A stretch of DNA of 64,000 bases from Collimonas fungivorans (GTDB lineage: Bacteria; Pseudomonadota; Gammaproteobacteria; Burkholderiales; Burkholderiaceae_D), in assembly GCF_001584145.1 (NCBI RefSeq), contig NZ_CP013232.1, positions 5,394,001 to 5,458,000 on the forward strand, written 5' to 3'. Made by a program: the position numbers and the translations under genes. Position 1 is the stretch's first letter. Each line of letters starts with the position of its first letter. The notes beneath the pieces are model-generated. The model was given only the letters and a program-made list of their open reading frames with translations. It did not search any database and was not told the DNA's origin. Positions 54,895 through 63,107 of the stretch are shown here, one piece after another.

Positions 54895-55489
54895 GATGGT
54901 TTTCTTTTTTTTTGACGATTACAGATTACATGCTGGACGCAATCATTTTTATGGCGGCACGAACTACGGTTCACTCTTACGAAATTTTTCGAAAACCCCT
55001 GAAAAATTCTCATATCGTTATGTTTATTTGCGGCGACGGCTCTATAAAATCTGGCGCAAACAGGGGTAACGAAGGCCCACCGGCTCTTCATTTTGTGCAA
55101 ATCGCCCGATTTTCGTAGCTATTTAGGCAACAATGAAGGAAATGCCTACCTGTAATTCAGGAATATCTGATTGAAATTATGTTGAAATATGGCAACTATA
55201 ACAATCCAGCAAGCACATTCAATATGGATTTCCATGCATGGAAGTTGTCGCCTAGATAATTAGCCCGGAAAAACTCGCACTGCATGCATCATCTTTCGCA
55301 TGAAATGGTACTCACTGAGAGAAAACAACTTTGTTCTTGAATATTGCCTTCGCCATAAACGATCGTGGCGGGGCAAAAAAAGACAGACGTTCGATAAATC
55401 ACCCAGCGTCTGCAGCCGGTTCTCCAGCAGCAGAAAATTTCAAAAATGCTCAATCACCCTTTCAGGGTGATTCCGATTGAGGATTAGGC
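54895..55489. other. Intergenic region upstream of the HrpG-like regulator
   Basis: This is 595 bp, AT-rich, between divergent genes, and holds the promoters of both. I see no supported ORF. The last 45 bp form the hairpin-rich leader described separately. Confidence 0.5.
55449..55481 (+). promoter_or_regulatory. Mutually exclusive leader hairpins covering the Shine-Dalgarno site
   Basis: CTCAATC (55449-55455) can pair with GATTGAG (55475-55481), whose GAG is part of the GAGG ribosome site at 55479-55482. AATCACCC (55452-55459) can instead pair with GGGTGATT (55465-55472), freeing the site. The two stems share 55452-55455, so they exclude each other. The start codon is at 55490. Confidence 0.55.
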
Positions 55490-56263
55490 ATGCGATTTGC
55501 AATTTTGACTGACGATTCGGTTTTAGCGCAAAAACTGGCGCAATACTTTGAGCAGTATTCAATCACCATAGACGCTTACTGTACTGAGCTGCTGATACTG
55601 CGCGCAATGCGTACCATCATCTATGACCTGGTGCTGCTTGACGCCAGGAACACTGTCGAACTGGCCAGCAGCCTGCTTTCATGGCGCACCTGCAACGCTG
55701 ATTTTTACACACCGGCGATCATATTGACCTCGCTCCTGACGTGGAACGTGATGCAGGATTGGATCGAAGCAGGCGCACACGATGTTGTCAACCGAGCAGA
55801 CATCGATCAGATCGGGCTGAGGGTATGTGTCGCCCTGCGGCGTCTGGCCCATTGCACCCGTGTCGACAGAATACAGATCGGCGGTTATGTACTGAATCGC
55901 GGAAGCGACATGGTTATCTGCAACGGCACCGAAGTCGGCCTCACTCCGCGTGAATTCTCCATCGTATGGCTACTGTTCTCCAATCCAGGAAAATTCCTGA
56001 GCCGGTCTCAGATCATTACCAGCGTCTGGGGAAATTCAGAAGAAGTTGCGGCTCGCTCGCTGGAACAGCATATTTACAAGCTGCGCAAGAAACTAGGCCT
56101 GTCGTCTACGGCAGCCGGGGCCAGCCTGAGGACGGTGTATGCACTAGGCTACAAGCTTGAGATTTCTCCGGACCTGCAACAGGCTGAGAGATCCGCTCCA
56201 GAACAACTTTCGGTCGGTGTTCAAGCAGAGAGTGAGGGTCAAAGCATTCCAGTAATCCTCTGA
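55490..56263 (+). CDS. OmpR-family response regulator, HrpG-like
   Basis: This 257-aa protein has a receiver domain (Asp8, Asp9 acidic pair; Asp51 in LVLLDARN) and an OmpR winged helix (about 135-230, LTPREFSIVWLLFSNPGKFLSR). The place of the conserved receiver Lys holds VVNRADI, so phosphorylation switching may be atypical. Regulators of this build sit in type III clusters of Ralstonia, Burkholderia and Xanthomonas as HrpG and start the hrp cascade. The HrpG link here is inference from architecture and setting. No kinase gene adjoins it. Confidence 0.8.
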   Translation: MRFAILTDDSVLAQKLAQYFEQYSITIDAYCTELLILRAMRTIIYDLVLLDARNTVELASSLLSWRTCNADFYTPAIILTSLLTWNVMQDWIEAGAHDVVNRADIDQIGLRVCVALRRLAHCTRVDRIQIGGYVLNRGSDMVICNGTEVGLTPREFSIVWLLFSNPGKFLSRSQIITSVWGNSEEVAARSLEQHIYKLRKKLGLSSTAAGASLRTVYALGYKLEISPDLQQAERSAPEQLSVGVQAESEGQSIPVIL

Positions 56264-56580
56264 CCCTCAAACACCGTTAGGCTGAAGTCACGATCTCGGA
56301 AACAAAGTCGCGATAAGAACGAAGGGGCGTCATCCTTGATCATCGTGATGTCGTTGCCCATAAAGCAGGCTGGGCGCAAGATGGCGGCGTTAAGCCCCAT
56401 TTTCTCGATCAATACGCTCAACGCCGAACTTGCCCGCGAAGTGCGGCACATCCACATAGCGGCCGCTGTGAATCACCGATAGGTTTCGAGCGGTATTGAG
56501 TAATGCCACGAAGTTAAGAATGACTGGGGCATTCGTGTCCACCACTCGATCTGGCTTTCCGGCAAGCCGCACTGAACGCA
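56240..56580 (-). pseudogene. NmrA-like/NAD(P)-binding protein fragment
   Basis: In one frame RYVDVPHFAGKFGVERI is visible, and in another, overlapping at about 56400, VLIEKMGLNAAILRPACFMGND. Joined, they reproduce the middle of an NmrA/HSCARG-type protein. The N-terminal Rossmann motif and the C-terminus are absent, so it is a frameshifted fragment. Confidence 0.7.
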
Positions 56581-56592
56581 GACCAACCTGGA

Positions 56593-57672
56593 CTACAGCA
56601 GCTTTCCGAAAACCTGACGAACCATGTCATCGGAATATCTGTAGTTCCACCTAAGTTCTGCTCCTGCTGGAATATCGCGAGTGGAAAAAAAAGCACGAAT
56701 CGAAAATTTTCCGCCGATATCCGACTCGACGTCAAAAACCACCGGCTCGACGTTGTAAGCGTCGGGCGATTGCCTGATGCAATGGCCGGATTCGTCATAT
56801 TCAAGGGAAGTGTTCATCATCGCCAGGATATTTTCGCCATCCAGGAACGACACTGCATTACCGCTGATCGACGAAATTGCAAACGAGTCGGAACGCAACA
56901 TGAAATACATCGCCGGCGTCATCAGGCGGCCGCCGTAAACCCCGACGCACTCCCCTTTCTGCAACGGACGGATCGCGAAAACGCCTCTTTCGCCGACCAG
57001 ACTCGACTCCCTTGGGTCCTGCAGGTCACTGGATTCGACAAGCCGGCATTGAATCATCGAATGATAACGTGCCATTCTCGCCTGCGCAGTGGTCAACGGG
57101 TCGATCGATGGCCAAACTGCATCGGGCGAATATATTTGTCCCGACGCTGTGGCTTTCGATTGCCATATTTTTCGGATCATTATGGGCCGGGATTCGGCAT
57201 CGCGAAAAGGATATCTGCCGTCCAGCTCGGGCGAATACGGCAAACGCTCGATTGCGCAGTGTACTTGCAATGTCTGGAACTCCTTGCGCAGACGGTACGC
57301 TCCGTATCGGACCAGCAACCACATTTCGCATGCTCGCTCGAGTTCAGCGTTACCGCTGAAACTGTCCATGATTTCGCAGCGGATGCTATTCCCGTCGTCC
57401 GTCAATTCTCCTTCTACCTCGGCTCCGGTCTCCCAATCGACGTCTAAACCGGCGGCCTGCAACCTCGCGCCCATTGCCGGCGTGAGCATCCCTTGAATTT
57501 CGCCGCGCAGCGCCGGAACCATTTCAAAGAGAAATTCTTGTTGTTCCGCCAGGCTGGAAAATTCGTCGGCATCATTTAGACGCTGATGAATATATTCGCG
57601 CAGTTTTCTGCATTCTGTCGCGATTCGAGACGCGCGTACGCTGTTTTCACTAATTGAAATTACAGCACTCAT
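56593..57672 (-). CDS. SET-domain protein, candidate secreted lysine methyltransferase
   Basis: This 359-aa protein has an N-terminal helical region (1-200) and a SET domain (about 220-348): GERGVFA (227-233), GVYGG (244-248), MMNTSL (285-290) with YNVEP (306-310) in the place of the RFINHSCxPN motif, and GAELRWNYRY (337-346) in the place of GEELxxDY. The core cofactor and tyrosine positions look kept; the post-SET cysteines are absent. SET enzymes methylate lysines, and bacterial ones such as RomA/LegAS4, NUE and BtSET act on host chromatin. GGAGAATTGGT before the ATG is a good start. It lies upstream-adjacent to a type III transglycosylase on the same strand. Secretion is inferred. Confidence 0.75.
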   Translation of the reverse strand: MSAVISISENSVRASRIATECRKLREYIHQRLNDADEFSSLAEQQEFLFEMVPALRGEIQGMLTPAMGARLQAAGLDVDWETGAEVEGELTDDGNSIRCEIMDSFSGNAELERACEMWLLVRYGAYRLRKEFQTLQVHCAIERLPYSPELDGRYPFRDAESRPIMIRKIWQSKATASGQIYSPDAVWPSIDPLTTAQARMARYHSMIQCRLVESSDLQDPRESSLVGERGVFAIRPLQKGECVGVYGGRLMTPAMYFMLRSDSFAISSISGNAVSFLDGENILAMMNTSLEYDESGHCIRQSPDAYNVEPVVFDVESDIGGKFSIRAFFSTRDIPAGAELRWNYRYSDDMVRQVFGKLL

Positions 57673-57714
57673 ACCAATTCTCCTCTGTCTTTTTTAGAAC
57701 TATGGTTTCACGTT

Positions 57715-58218
57715 TTATTTTTGATCGGCTGCGCCGTGCCGGTTCGAGGCGGCTGGCGGAATATCGCTCCAGGCGGCGACGATGCGCTGGATGCGTTGCG
57801 CATAGCCGTCGCGTTCCAGCATCTGCTCCGAATGATAGGCCCCGACCGCCTTCCAGTTGTTGCCGTATTTGCTTACCATCCGCCGCAGATGCCAGGCCGC
57901 GATGTAAACGTTCTGGCAAGGTTGCAGCAGGGTCTGCCGGCGAACGCCATACTTGGCAAGTTCGGCAAGATGAACCGAGTTGATCTGCATGACGCCATAG
58001 TCGATAGAGCCGTTCGAATTGACATGAATCGCATCAGCCTTGTTATTCGATTCTTGCCAGGCAATCGCCCGCAATATGGTCGGATTCACGCCATGGTAGA
58101 TTGCCGCGTCGTCGAAGCAATCGGCGCGCGCAACGTCCGTCGGCAGCAGCATCGCCGCCAGGCCGGACAATACGATCCAGCCGATGCGGCGGGCAGCATA
58201 ATTTTTTTTTGTCTTCAC
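57715..58218 (-). CDS. Type III-associated lytic transglycosylase (IagB/IpgF-like)
   Basis: This 167-aa protein begins at a GTG (58218). It has a signal peptide (about 10-32, ending VARA) and a single SLT domain: AIAWQESNNKADAIHVNSNG with catalytic Glu, then GVMQINSVH and CQNVYIAAWHL. Size and sequence fit the IagB/IpgF/HrpH group that opens peptidoglycan for assembly of type III machines. It is the clearest type III marker besides the CesT gene. It lies 42 bp before the SET gene start on the same strand. A nine-A run at 58202-58210 lies within codons 3-6. Confidence 0.88.
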   Translation of the reverse strand: MKTKKNYAARRIGWIVLSGLAAMLLPTDVARADCFDDAAIYHGVNPTILRAIAWQESNNKADAIHVNSNGSIDYGVMQINSVHLAELAKYGVRRQTLLQPCQNVYIAAWHLRRMVSKYGNNWKAVGAYHSEQMLERDGYAQRIQRIVAAWSDIPPAASNRHGAADQK

Positions 58219-58311
58219 GATTGACCTGCGCTGTCATGTACTTCGATGAAACTGGAATGAAAAAAACAGGTGACGCGACCGCTATCGCGCCAGGTCACCT
58301 GCCGGTCCAGT

Positions 58312-58506
58312 TCAGATGGCGATCTTGCCATCGGCACTCTTGCTTCTCAGCCGATTTTTCAGCCGATCGCCATGCTCAATGAACAGCACGCGATCGTCGC
58401 CGGCGCGACACTTCCGTTGCTCGGTTTCGAACCGCGTCATCTCGTCGAAGATCGAAGTGAATTCAACCTGGCGATACGGTCTCGAATGGACGCCGTCAAA
58501 ACGCAT
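58312..58506 (-). CDS. Small hypothetical protein coupled to the 84-aa gene
   Basis: From the ATG at 58506 the protein has 64 aa (MRFDGVHSRPYRQVEFTSIF). It overlaps the end of the preceding gene by 11 bp, suggesting translational coupling. It is basic at the C-terminus and has no recognised domain. It lies between the transglycosylase and the 84-aa protein, all one strand. Confidence 0.45.
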   Translation of the reverse strand: MRFDGVHSRPYRQVEFTSIFDEMTRFETEQRKCRAGDDRVLFIEHGDRLKNRLRSKSADGKIAI

Positions 58507-58750
58507 CGGAGTCCTCCGACTTGAGATCCGCATTTATCTCTTTCGATTGCTGTATCGATTTTTGCATGATAGAGATGGCGAATTGAACTATCAGTGAATT
58601 CAGCTGGTCCTGATCCGCGTTACTGGAATCATCCTTTTTTTTATCTTTTTTGGAATTGTCCGTTTTGTCAGGTTTATGCGCATTATCAGGTTTGTGCGTA
58701 TCAGGTGTGTGTGTGGGAGGCGGTGAATGTGTTACGGAATGGGATCCCAT
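58496..58750 (-). CDS. 84-aa His/Pro/Lys-rich protein with C-terminal helix
   Basis: From the ATG at 58750, with GGAG seven bases before it, the protein has 84 aa. Residues 1-48 are low-complexity (THTPDTHKPDNAHKPDK, then KKDKKKDD), and residues 52-80 form one amphipathic helix (LNSLIVQFAISIMQKSIQQS). The short size and lone C-terminal helix recall type III needle/pilus subunits or small secreted partners, but the disordered head is unusual for a needle. Function is unknown. Confidence 0.5.
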   Translation of the reverse strand: MGSHSVTHSPPPTHTPDTHKPDNAHKPDKTDNSKKDKKKDDSSNADQDQLNSLIVQFAISIMQKSIQQSKEINADLKSEDSDAF

Positions 58751-58920
58751 ATAAATCTCCAAGAGTTAGATGAAACTCAAAGATCGCAGATTGAGATCGC
58801 AACCGGCATGCAAGCACGAATGCAGGGATTGCGAAACGAAACCGGGAATGCGGCTTAGCATCAACTGGATATTCGGCATTTCTCCTGGAGAGAAAAAATC
58901 TGGAAGCGCATGCCGCCGCA

Positions 58921-59977
58921 TCAGGTTTTTTGCTTTCCTGATGCTGCCATGTCGTCCGCCGGCGCAACCGGATTGCCGCCGAGCTCTGTGAATTTATCCG
59001 CTAAAGCTTGTTCCCGCACCATGTAGGAAGAGGTTTGCGCAAAACCCTTGAGTTTGGTCAGCAACTGGTCAACCGTATTTTTTTCCGCCTTGCCGGCCGA
59101 CAGGCGGCTGCTGCCGTCCGCTGCGGTCGCTACCTTGTACTGCCTGTCGCCGGCATAGGCGGCGCGGTGAAACACATGCAATAGATTGCCGGCGCTGTGG
59201 CCCTCTCCGCTGCCATCCATTTTAATCGCCGTGTGCTTGCCATCCTGGCTGCGAATCGCATAAAACCCGTCGTCGCCGACGCCTATCATGACGGCCGGCT
59301 CTGCAAACAGCGACACCTTGTCGTAAGTCTTGTTGATGTCGATCCGGCTAGCCTCGATCGGATCGAAATGCTTTTCCCCGCCCATGCGATGGCTGCTTGA
59401 CGGACCATCGGTATTGCCCGGCTTGTTCATGATGTTGTAGACAAAATCGATGCCTGGCACCACTGGCTGATGCTTGGCCTGCCCGGTGGTTTCCCAGCGC
59501 AGCGGATAATGAAAAGATTGCGATTCGATGGTGTAATCGGGTACCGCCTGGGTAATGTTTTTCTGCAACTCGGGCGACAACTCCGGCTTTTATGTCCGCA
59601 TGGAATCCAGGCTCGGGCCTTTCAACATCGCTGCATGAGTAGGCAGCGTAGGCTTGCGCATTCCAGCTCCAGGTGGTCAGCGTCTTAGGAATCTTTGCCG
59701 AATCACTCAGGCCGAACGGCGCTGCGCCGGCGCCCGCAGATGGTTGCGCGGCGCAAAGGAAAAAGATGGCCGTGACGCCTCGCTGGATATAGCTGGCCGG
59801 CGGGCCCGCTACGCTTGCCGCGGACTCGGATGAACGCTCGCGGACCCTGGTCGCGCTCCCGGATTGCACATCGGTATGGCTGGAGGTGGCTTCGACATGC
59901 AAAGGCGATGGAGACCTGATTCGATCGATAGTCATGAGGAAATTGAAGACGTGACTTTTGGTCGCGCCCCCAAACAT
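58921..59977 (-). pseudogene. Frameshifted hypothetical gene in the type III region
   Basis: Two open frames abut at about 59590. The upstream frame (59977 to about 59590) starts with Ser/Arg-rich sequence and a hydrophobic stretch (YIQRGVTAIFFLCAAQPSAG) and reaches DVERPEPGFHADIK. The downstream frame continues in another phase as SPELQKNITQAVPDYTIES through to 58921. Each alone is truncated, but together they make one protein of about 350 aa. A one-base indel near the AAAA run at about 59591-59595 would join them. The gene is either broken or the sequence has an error. The family is unknown; a conserved C-terminal part (GFYAIRSQDGKHTAIKMDGS) looks structured. Confidence 0.6.
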
Positions 59978-60022
59978 AGTTAATCGGATTGATGGACTCC
60001 AAAGATGAATCGAAAATCAGGA

Positions 60023-61855
60023 CTATGCTGTCGGTCCGTGATTGTCTTCCGGCATCTCTATCGCGTGGTACTCCGCTCCTGCGGTCCCAGGCGGATCGGA
60101 TTGATGAATCATGTTGCCAAGCTTATTCGCTGCTTCGCCGGCTTTACCAATTGCGGTATCCGCGAGAACATCGGTCATCGTCCATGCTGCAAATACCGGT
60201 GCGCTGGCGAGCGTCCCGACAGTTTCCTTGATGGCGGAGATGCCGGTGGGACTCATTCCCGCCTTTTTCGCGGCGATTCCGGCTGCGGTTTTCGCTGCAG
60301 AGACGCCGGCAAAGCCACCTGTCAGCACACCGTTCGTCAACAAACGCTTGGCGGTGAACAGTTCGCGTGCGCCGCTGAGCGTGCCCAGGGCAATATCGAC
60401 GGGCAATCTGGCGGCACGCTTCAATCCATTGGCGCCGGCATCGGTCCATGTGGCATTTTTCAGACTATCGAAATGCTCTTCCCAATCAGGACGGCCGAGC
60501 AGATATTCAGGGCCCACACGATGCTTCTTTTCATTGAACGCATTCATGGCGGCATAGGCAGCAGCACCGGCGACAGGGCCTCCGGCAGCGGCTATCCAGG
60601 AGTCAACCTCGGCAGCCGCAGCCACACCGGCTTTCTTGACAACTGTCGGAACCACGGTATTTCGCAAGATGTTGCGTCCGGTATAGGTCTGAAACGAAAC
60701 CGAAATTTCGAGAGCCTGCTTCAGCAGATTGCCAGTTGCCCCTTTTGCTTCGGCCATCACCGGCTCCAGCTGTTCCGCATCCACTTTCATCCATTGGGTG
60801 TTGCTGGTGGATTTTTCCAGAATTGTTGCGCCCACGGTATCCGCGGCGCCAGAAAACGCGCCGACAACTGCACCGACTTGCGCCGGGGTCTTCGCGGCTG
60901 CGGTCAATACCTGCTTGACGTCCATCAATCTTGATGCGATCCCGAACGGGACTGATCTGACGAAACCAACAGAAGCTTGCGCAACGCGATCCATGTTAGT
61001 TCCTTTTGACAGGATCTGATGGATAGTCGCCGGCGTTTCGCCTTTTTCATCGAGCCGGTTTGCTCGTTCGTCGATCAACAATGCGAAAGCTTCAAGGTTG
61101 CGTTCATTAATGTGCGGCGCAAATATGTCGAGCAGTTGCGCCGAGATGGCTTCCTTGTTCGGAATCGGAATTACTACCTCTCCTGACTGGACGTTAGCCA
61201 CATCCAGCGGCGCGCTCGGTTCAGCCTCGCCTGCACGCATGTCTCCCATTTCGATTGCAATATGGCCCGCCCCAGCCATTGCCGAACTTTCTGCGGTAGA
61301 GGAAAGATGTGCCTTCGGAGTTGAGGACGAACCGAAAAGTCTCCCGGATAAAATGGTGGCTAGCGTCTTCTTGCTGCCGCCATTTTTCGGAATCAGCGGC
61401 AGCGGAGAACCTTCCGCAATTGGAGAACCGCCGATTCGGGACAGCGCCAACTGTTCCGCGGAAATGATTTTTTCCCCTTTGGTGGAGAGAAGGTCGAGAT
61501 GCAGTTCTCCGCTGTAATGCCGTGTCGACGAACCAACCGTGGCCCGCCCGCTGCCGCTCCTGCTTGACGATGCCGAGGTGCGCCTGCCGCTTTCCGTGCG
61601 TCCCTCAAATCCTATGCTGGAAGACACCGTTATCCCGGCGCTTTCCTCTCTTCCTTCATGGCCTGTGCTGGAGGACACCGAATGTCGGTTGCCGCCGGTA
61701 TTCGACCCTGCACGCGGCGTCAATTCGCCCGAATGCGGAATCGGGCTACGCGATCCCGACCTTCGGCTGGAACCGCTGGTACTCGTTCCAGCATTCTGGG
61801 TATTTTCAGTATTCTCGGGTGCGATCGTGGGTTGTGACTGGTTTTGTACACGCAT
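60023..61855 (-). CDS. Candidate type III effector/translocator (610 aa)
   Basis: From the ATG at 61855, with GGAGG seven bases before it, the protein has 610 aa. It has no signal peptide. Residues 1-130 are Ser/Arg/Gly/Thr-rich and repetitive (SSSTGHEGREES, SSSIGFEGRTES). The remainder is Ala/Gly-rich and helical with several membrane-seeking stretches (GGPVAGAAAYAAMNAF; GGFAGVSAAKTAAGIAAKKAG). The layout matches the 592-aa protein at 38275, although I cannot show homology by eye. No chaperone gene adjoins it in this window. Confidence 0.55.
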   Translation of the reverse strand: MRVQNQSQPTIAPENTENTQNAGTSTSGSSRRSGSRSPIPHSGELTPRAGSNTGGNRHSVSSSTGHEGREESAGITVSSSIGFEGRTESGRRTSASSSRSGSGRATVGSSTRHYSGELHLDLLSTKGEKIISAEQLALSRIGGSPIAEGSPLPLIPKNGGSKKTLATILSGRLFGSSSTPKAHLSSTAESSAMAGAGHIAIEMGDMRAGEAEPSAPLDVANVQSGEVVIPIPNKEAISAQLLDIFAPHINERNLEAFALLIDERANRLDEKGETPATIHQILSKGTNMDRVAQASVGFVRSVPFGIASRLMDVKQVLTAAAKTPAQVGAVVGAFSGAADTVGATILEKSTSNTQWMKVDAEQLEPVMAEAKGATGNLLKQALEISVSFQTYTGRNILRNTVVPTVVKKAGVAAAAEVDSWIAAAGGPVAGAAAYAAMNAFNEKKHRVGPEYLLGRPDWEEHFDSLKNATWTDAGANGLKRAARLPVDIALGTLSGARELFTAKRLLTNGVLTGGFAGVSAAKTAAGIAAKKAGMSPTGISAIKETVGTLASAPVFAAWTMTDVLADTAIGKAGEAANKLGNMIHQSDPPGTAGAEYHAIEMPEDNHGPTA

Positions 61856-62286
61856 TTCTGATCCTCCATAAAAGACCGTCAAGATTCTGGGTCGGGATTT
61901 CCTGTCAAATAGTCTCGCCTCTCGGGCGATATTTCCTTTTGGAAATTTTTATTTCGTTCGCATGGTGCAACATACGGCCATGCCGATCTCTGCAAGGCAC
62001 GAAGTAAGGTGGCCATGGGCGAACAGACACCGAGACGGTATTTTGAAATTAAGTTAATGATTTAAGAAAATTTCAATTTGCATTGGAAACGAGAACCAGG
62101 CGCAAAGCCGCCATTTGCAAGGCTTCGTATCTCGCAATAAAGATTCGGCAGAAGCAGGGCCGCGGGAAGAAAATGAAGTGACTATTTGCCGTGCGAGGTT
62201 GTTGGAAAGCCGGAAAGCTCCATGCAATTCTGGAGCGACAGCCAGGCTGGCTTGGCAACCGCGACATAACCTAACCAGAGGAAATC
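61856..62286. other. Intergenic region with palindromic motif
   Basis: This is 431 bp between divergent genes. Its only notable feature is the motif at 62042-62077. The rest shows no supported gene. Confidence 0.5.
62042..62077. promoter_or_regulatory. Palindrome TTGAAATT-N-AATTTCAA, shared with 50904-50938
   Basis: Perfect 8-bp inverted arms (TTGAAATT and AATTTCAA) enclose AAGTTAATGATTTAAGAA-like sequence. The whole motif matches 27 of 35 positions upstream of the propeller kinase. It lies 187 bp before the 610-aa gene and 210 bp before the 83-aa gene. Confidence 0.55.
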
Positions 62287-62538
62287 ATGCACGCAAATCA
62301 CACTACCGCTCTTTTCGCGACGCTGTCGGGCAACATTTTGAAGGTATCCAAACCCGGCGCCGGCGCAATTGAAATCCCGATCAACGACTGCGCGATTCAC
62401 ACCAAATTGAGCGGCGTCCATCTGCACGGCGGACCGTATTTCCAAATCGGGCCGCTGTCCCGCGAAGAACTGACGATGCTGCGTCATTTAGGCGTCAGGG
62501 AACCCAACCTGGAGCTGATCGACTTTGTTCGTCACTGA
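62287..62538 (+). CDS. Small hypothetical protein (83 aa)
   Basis: The protein starts after an AGAGGAAATC ribosome site and ends before a terminator, so it is likely a real monocistronic gene. It is beta-rich with His (VHLHGGPYFQIGPLSREELTML). No family is recognised. Confidence 0.6.
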   Translation: MHANHTTALFATLSGNILKVSKPGAGAIEIPINDCAIHTKLSGVHLHGGPYFQIGPLSREELTMLRHLGVREPNLELIDFVRH

Positions 62539-62544
62539 GGAAAT

Positions 62545-62581
62545 GCCCTGTGCATCGCGTTGTTTTGCACGGGGCTTATTT
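62545..62581 (+). terminator. Rho-independent terminator
   Basis: GCCCTGTGCA / TGCACGGGGC forms a 10-bp stem with one G-T pair, followed by TTATTT, 7 bp after the 83-aa gene stop. Confidence 0.65.
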
Positions 62582-62589
62582 ATGAAATG

Positions 62590-62768
62590 GGTTTACGCCG
62601 CGCGGGCATTGCCTCGTGAACCTCGGGATAGCGGCGAGTACAGCCTGGATTTTATTGTGCTGACGGGACATTCCATGATCTCGGCGATCTCTTCCTGCGA
62701 GTACCCCATCTAATACGTCATCTCCAGCGTCACCCGCTGATCGAACGGCAGTCGCGACACCGTCCGCA
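62590..62768 (-). pseudogene. ECF sigma factor region 4 fragment
   Basis: On the minus strand LPFDQRVTLEMTY, an in-frame TAG, then MGYSQEEIAEIMECPVSTIK are read, the classic sigma-70 region 4 helix-turn-helix of ECF sigma factors. The N-terminal domains are missing and the stop interrupts the domain, so it is a dead fragment. Confidence 0.8.
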
Positions 62769-63042
62769 AGGCGGTGCGCTATATGGAGGAGCGCGGCATA
62801 ATTTACAGCGGACACGGGCGCGGCACTTTTGTGGCGCCGGCCATCGTGCGCTGAACCACGCGTTTCATTGACAGTTTTTCGCAAGATGCAAATAACCGCG
62901 GCAGCGTCGCCGGCCAACGCGTTCTGAATGTCGAGCCGGTTGCTGCTTCGATGGCGATTGCCGGCCTGTTGAACGTGAGGCCGGGCGACCCGGCTACGCG
63001 CCCCGGCTCTTCGGTCACGTCATCCCCGAGAGCGCAGGGATG
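62765..63042 (+). pseudogene. GntR/UTRA regulator fragment with in-frame stop
   Basis: One frame gives KAVRYMEERGIIYSGHGRGT, the recognition helix and wing of a GntR winged helix. After an in-frame TGA at 62852-62854 the same frame continues with RVLNVEPVAASMAIAGLLNV, as in the start of a UTRA domain. Both ends are missing. It abuts the sigma fragment head to head. Confidence 0.75.
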
Positions 63043-63107
63043 ACTGAAAAAAGTCCATTAGCAAATGGCAGGCTGAACAGCCACCATTGCTATCCGGCGG
63101 ATAGTCA

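Noticed and set aside
62287..63060. Possible small phage or IS remnant to the left of the last gene
   Set aside because: The debris translates as sigma factor and GntR fragments; no transposase, integrase or phage motif is seen.
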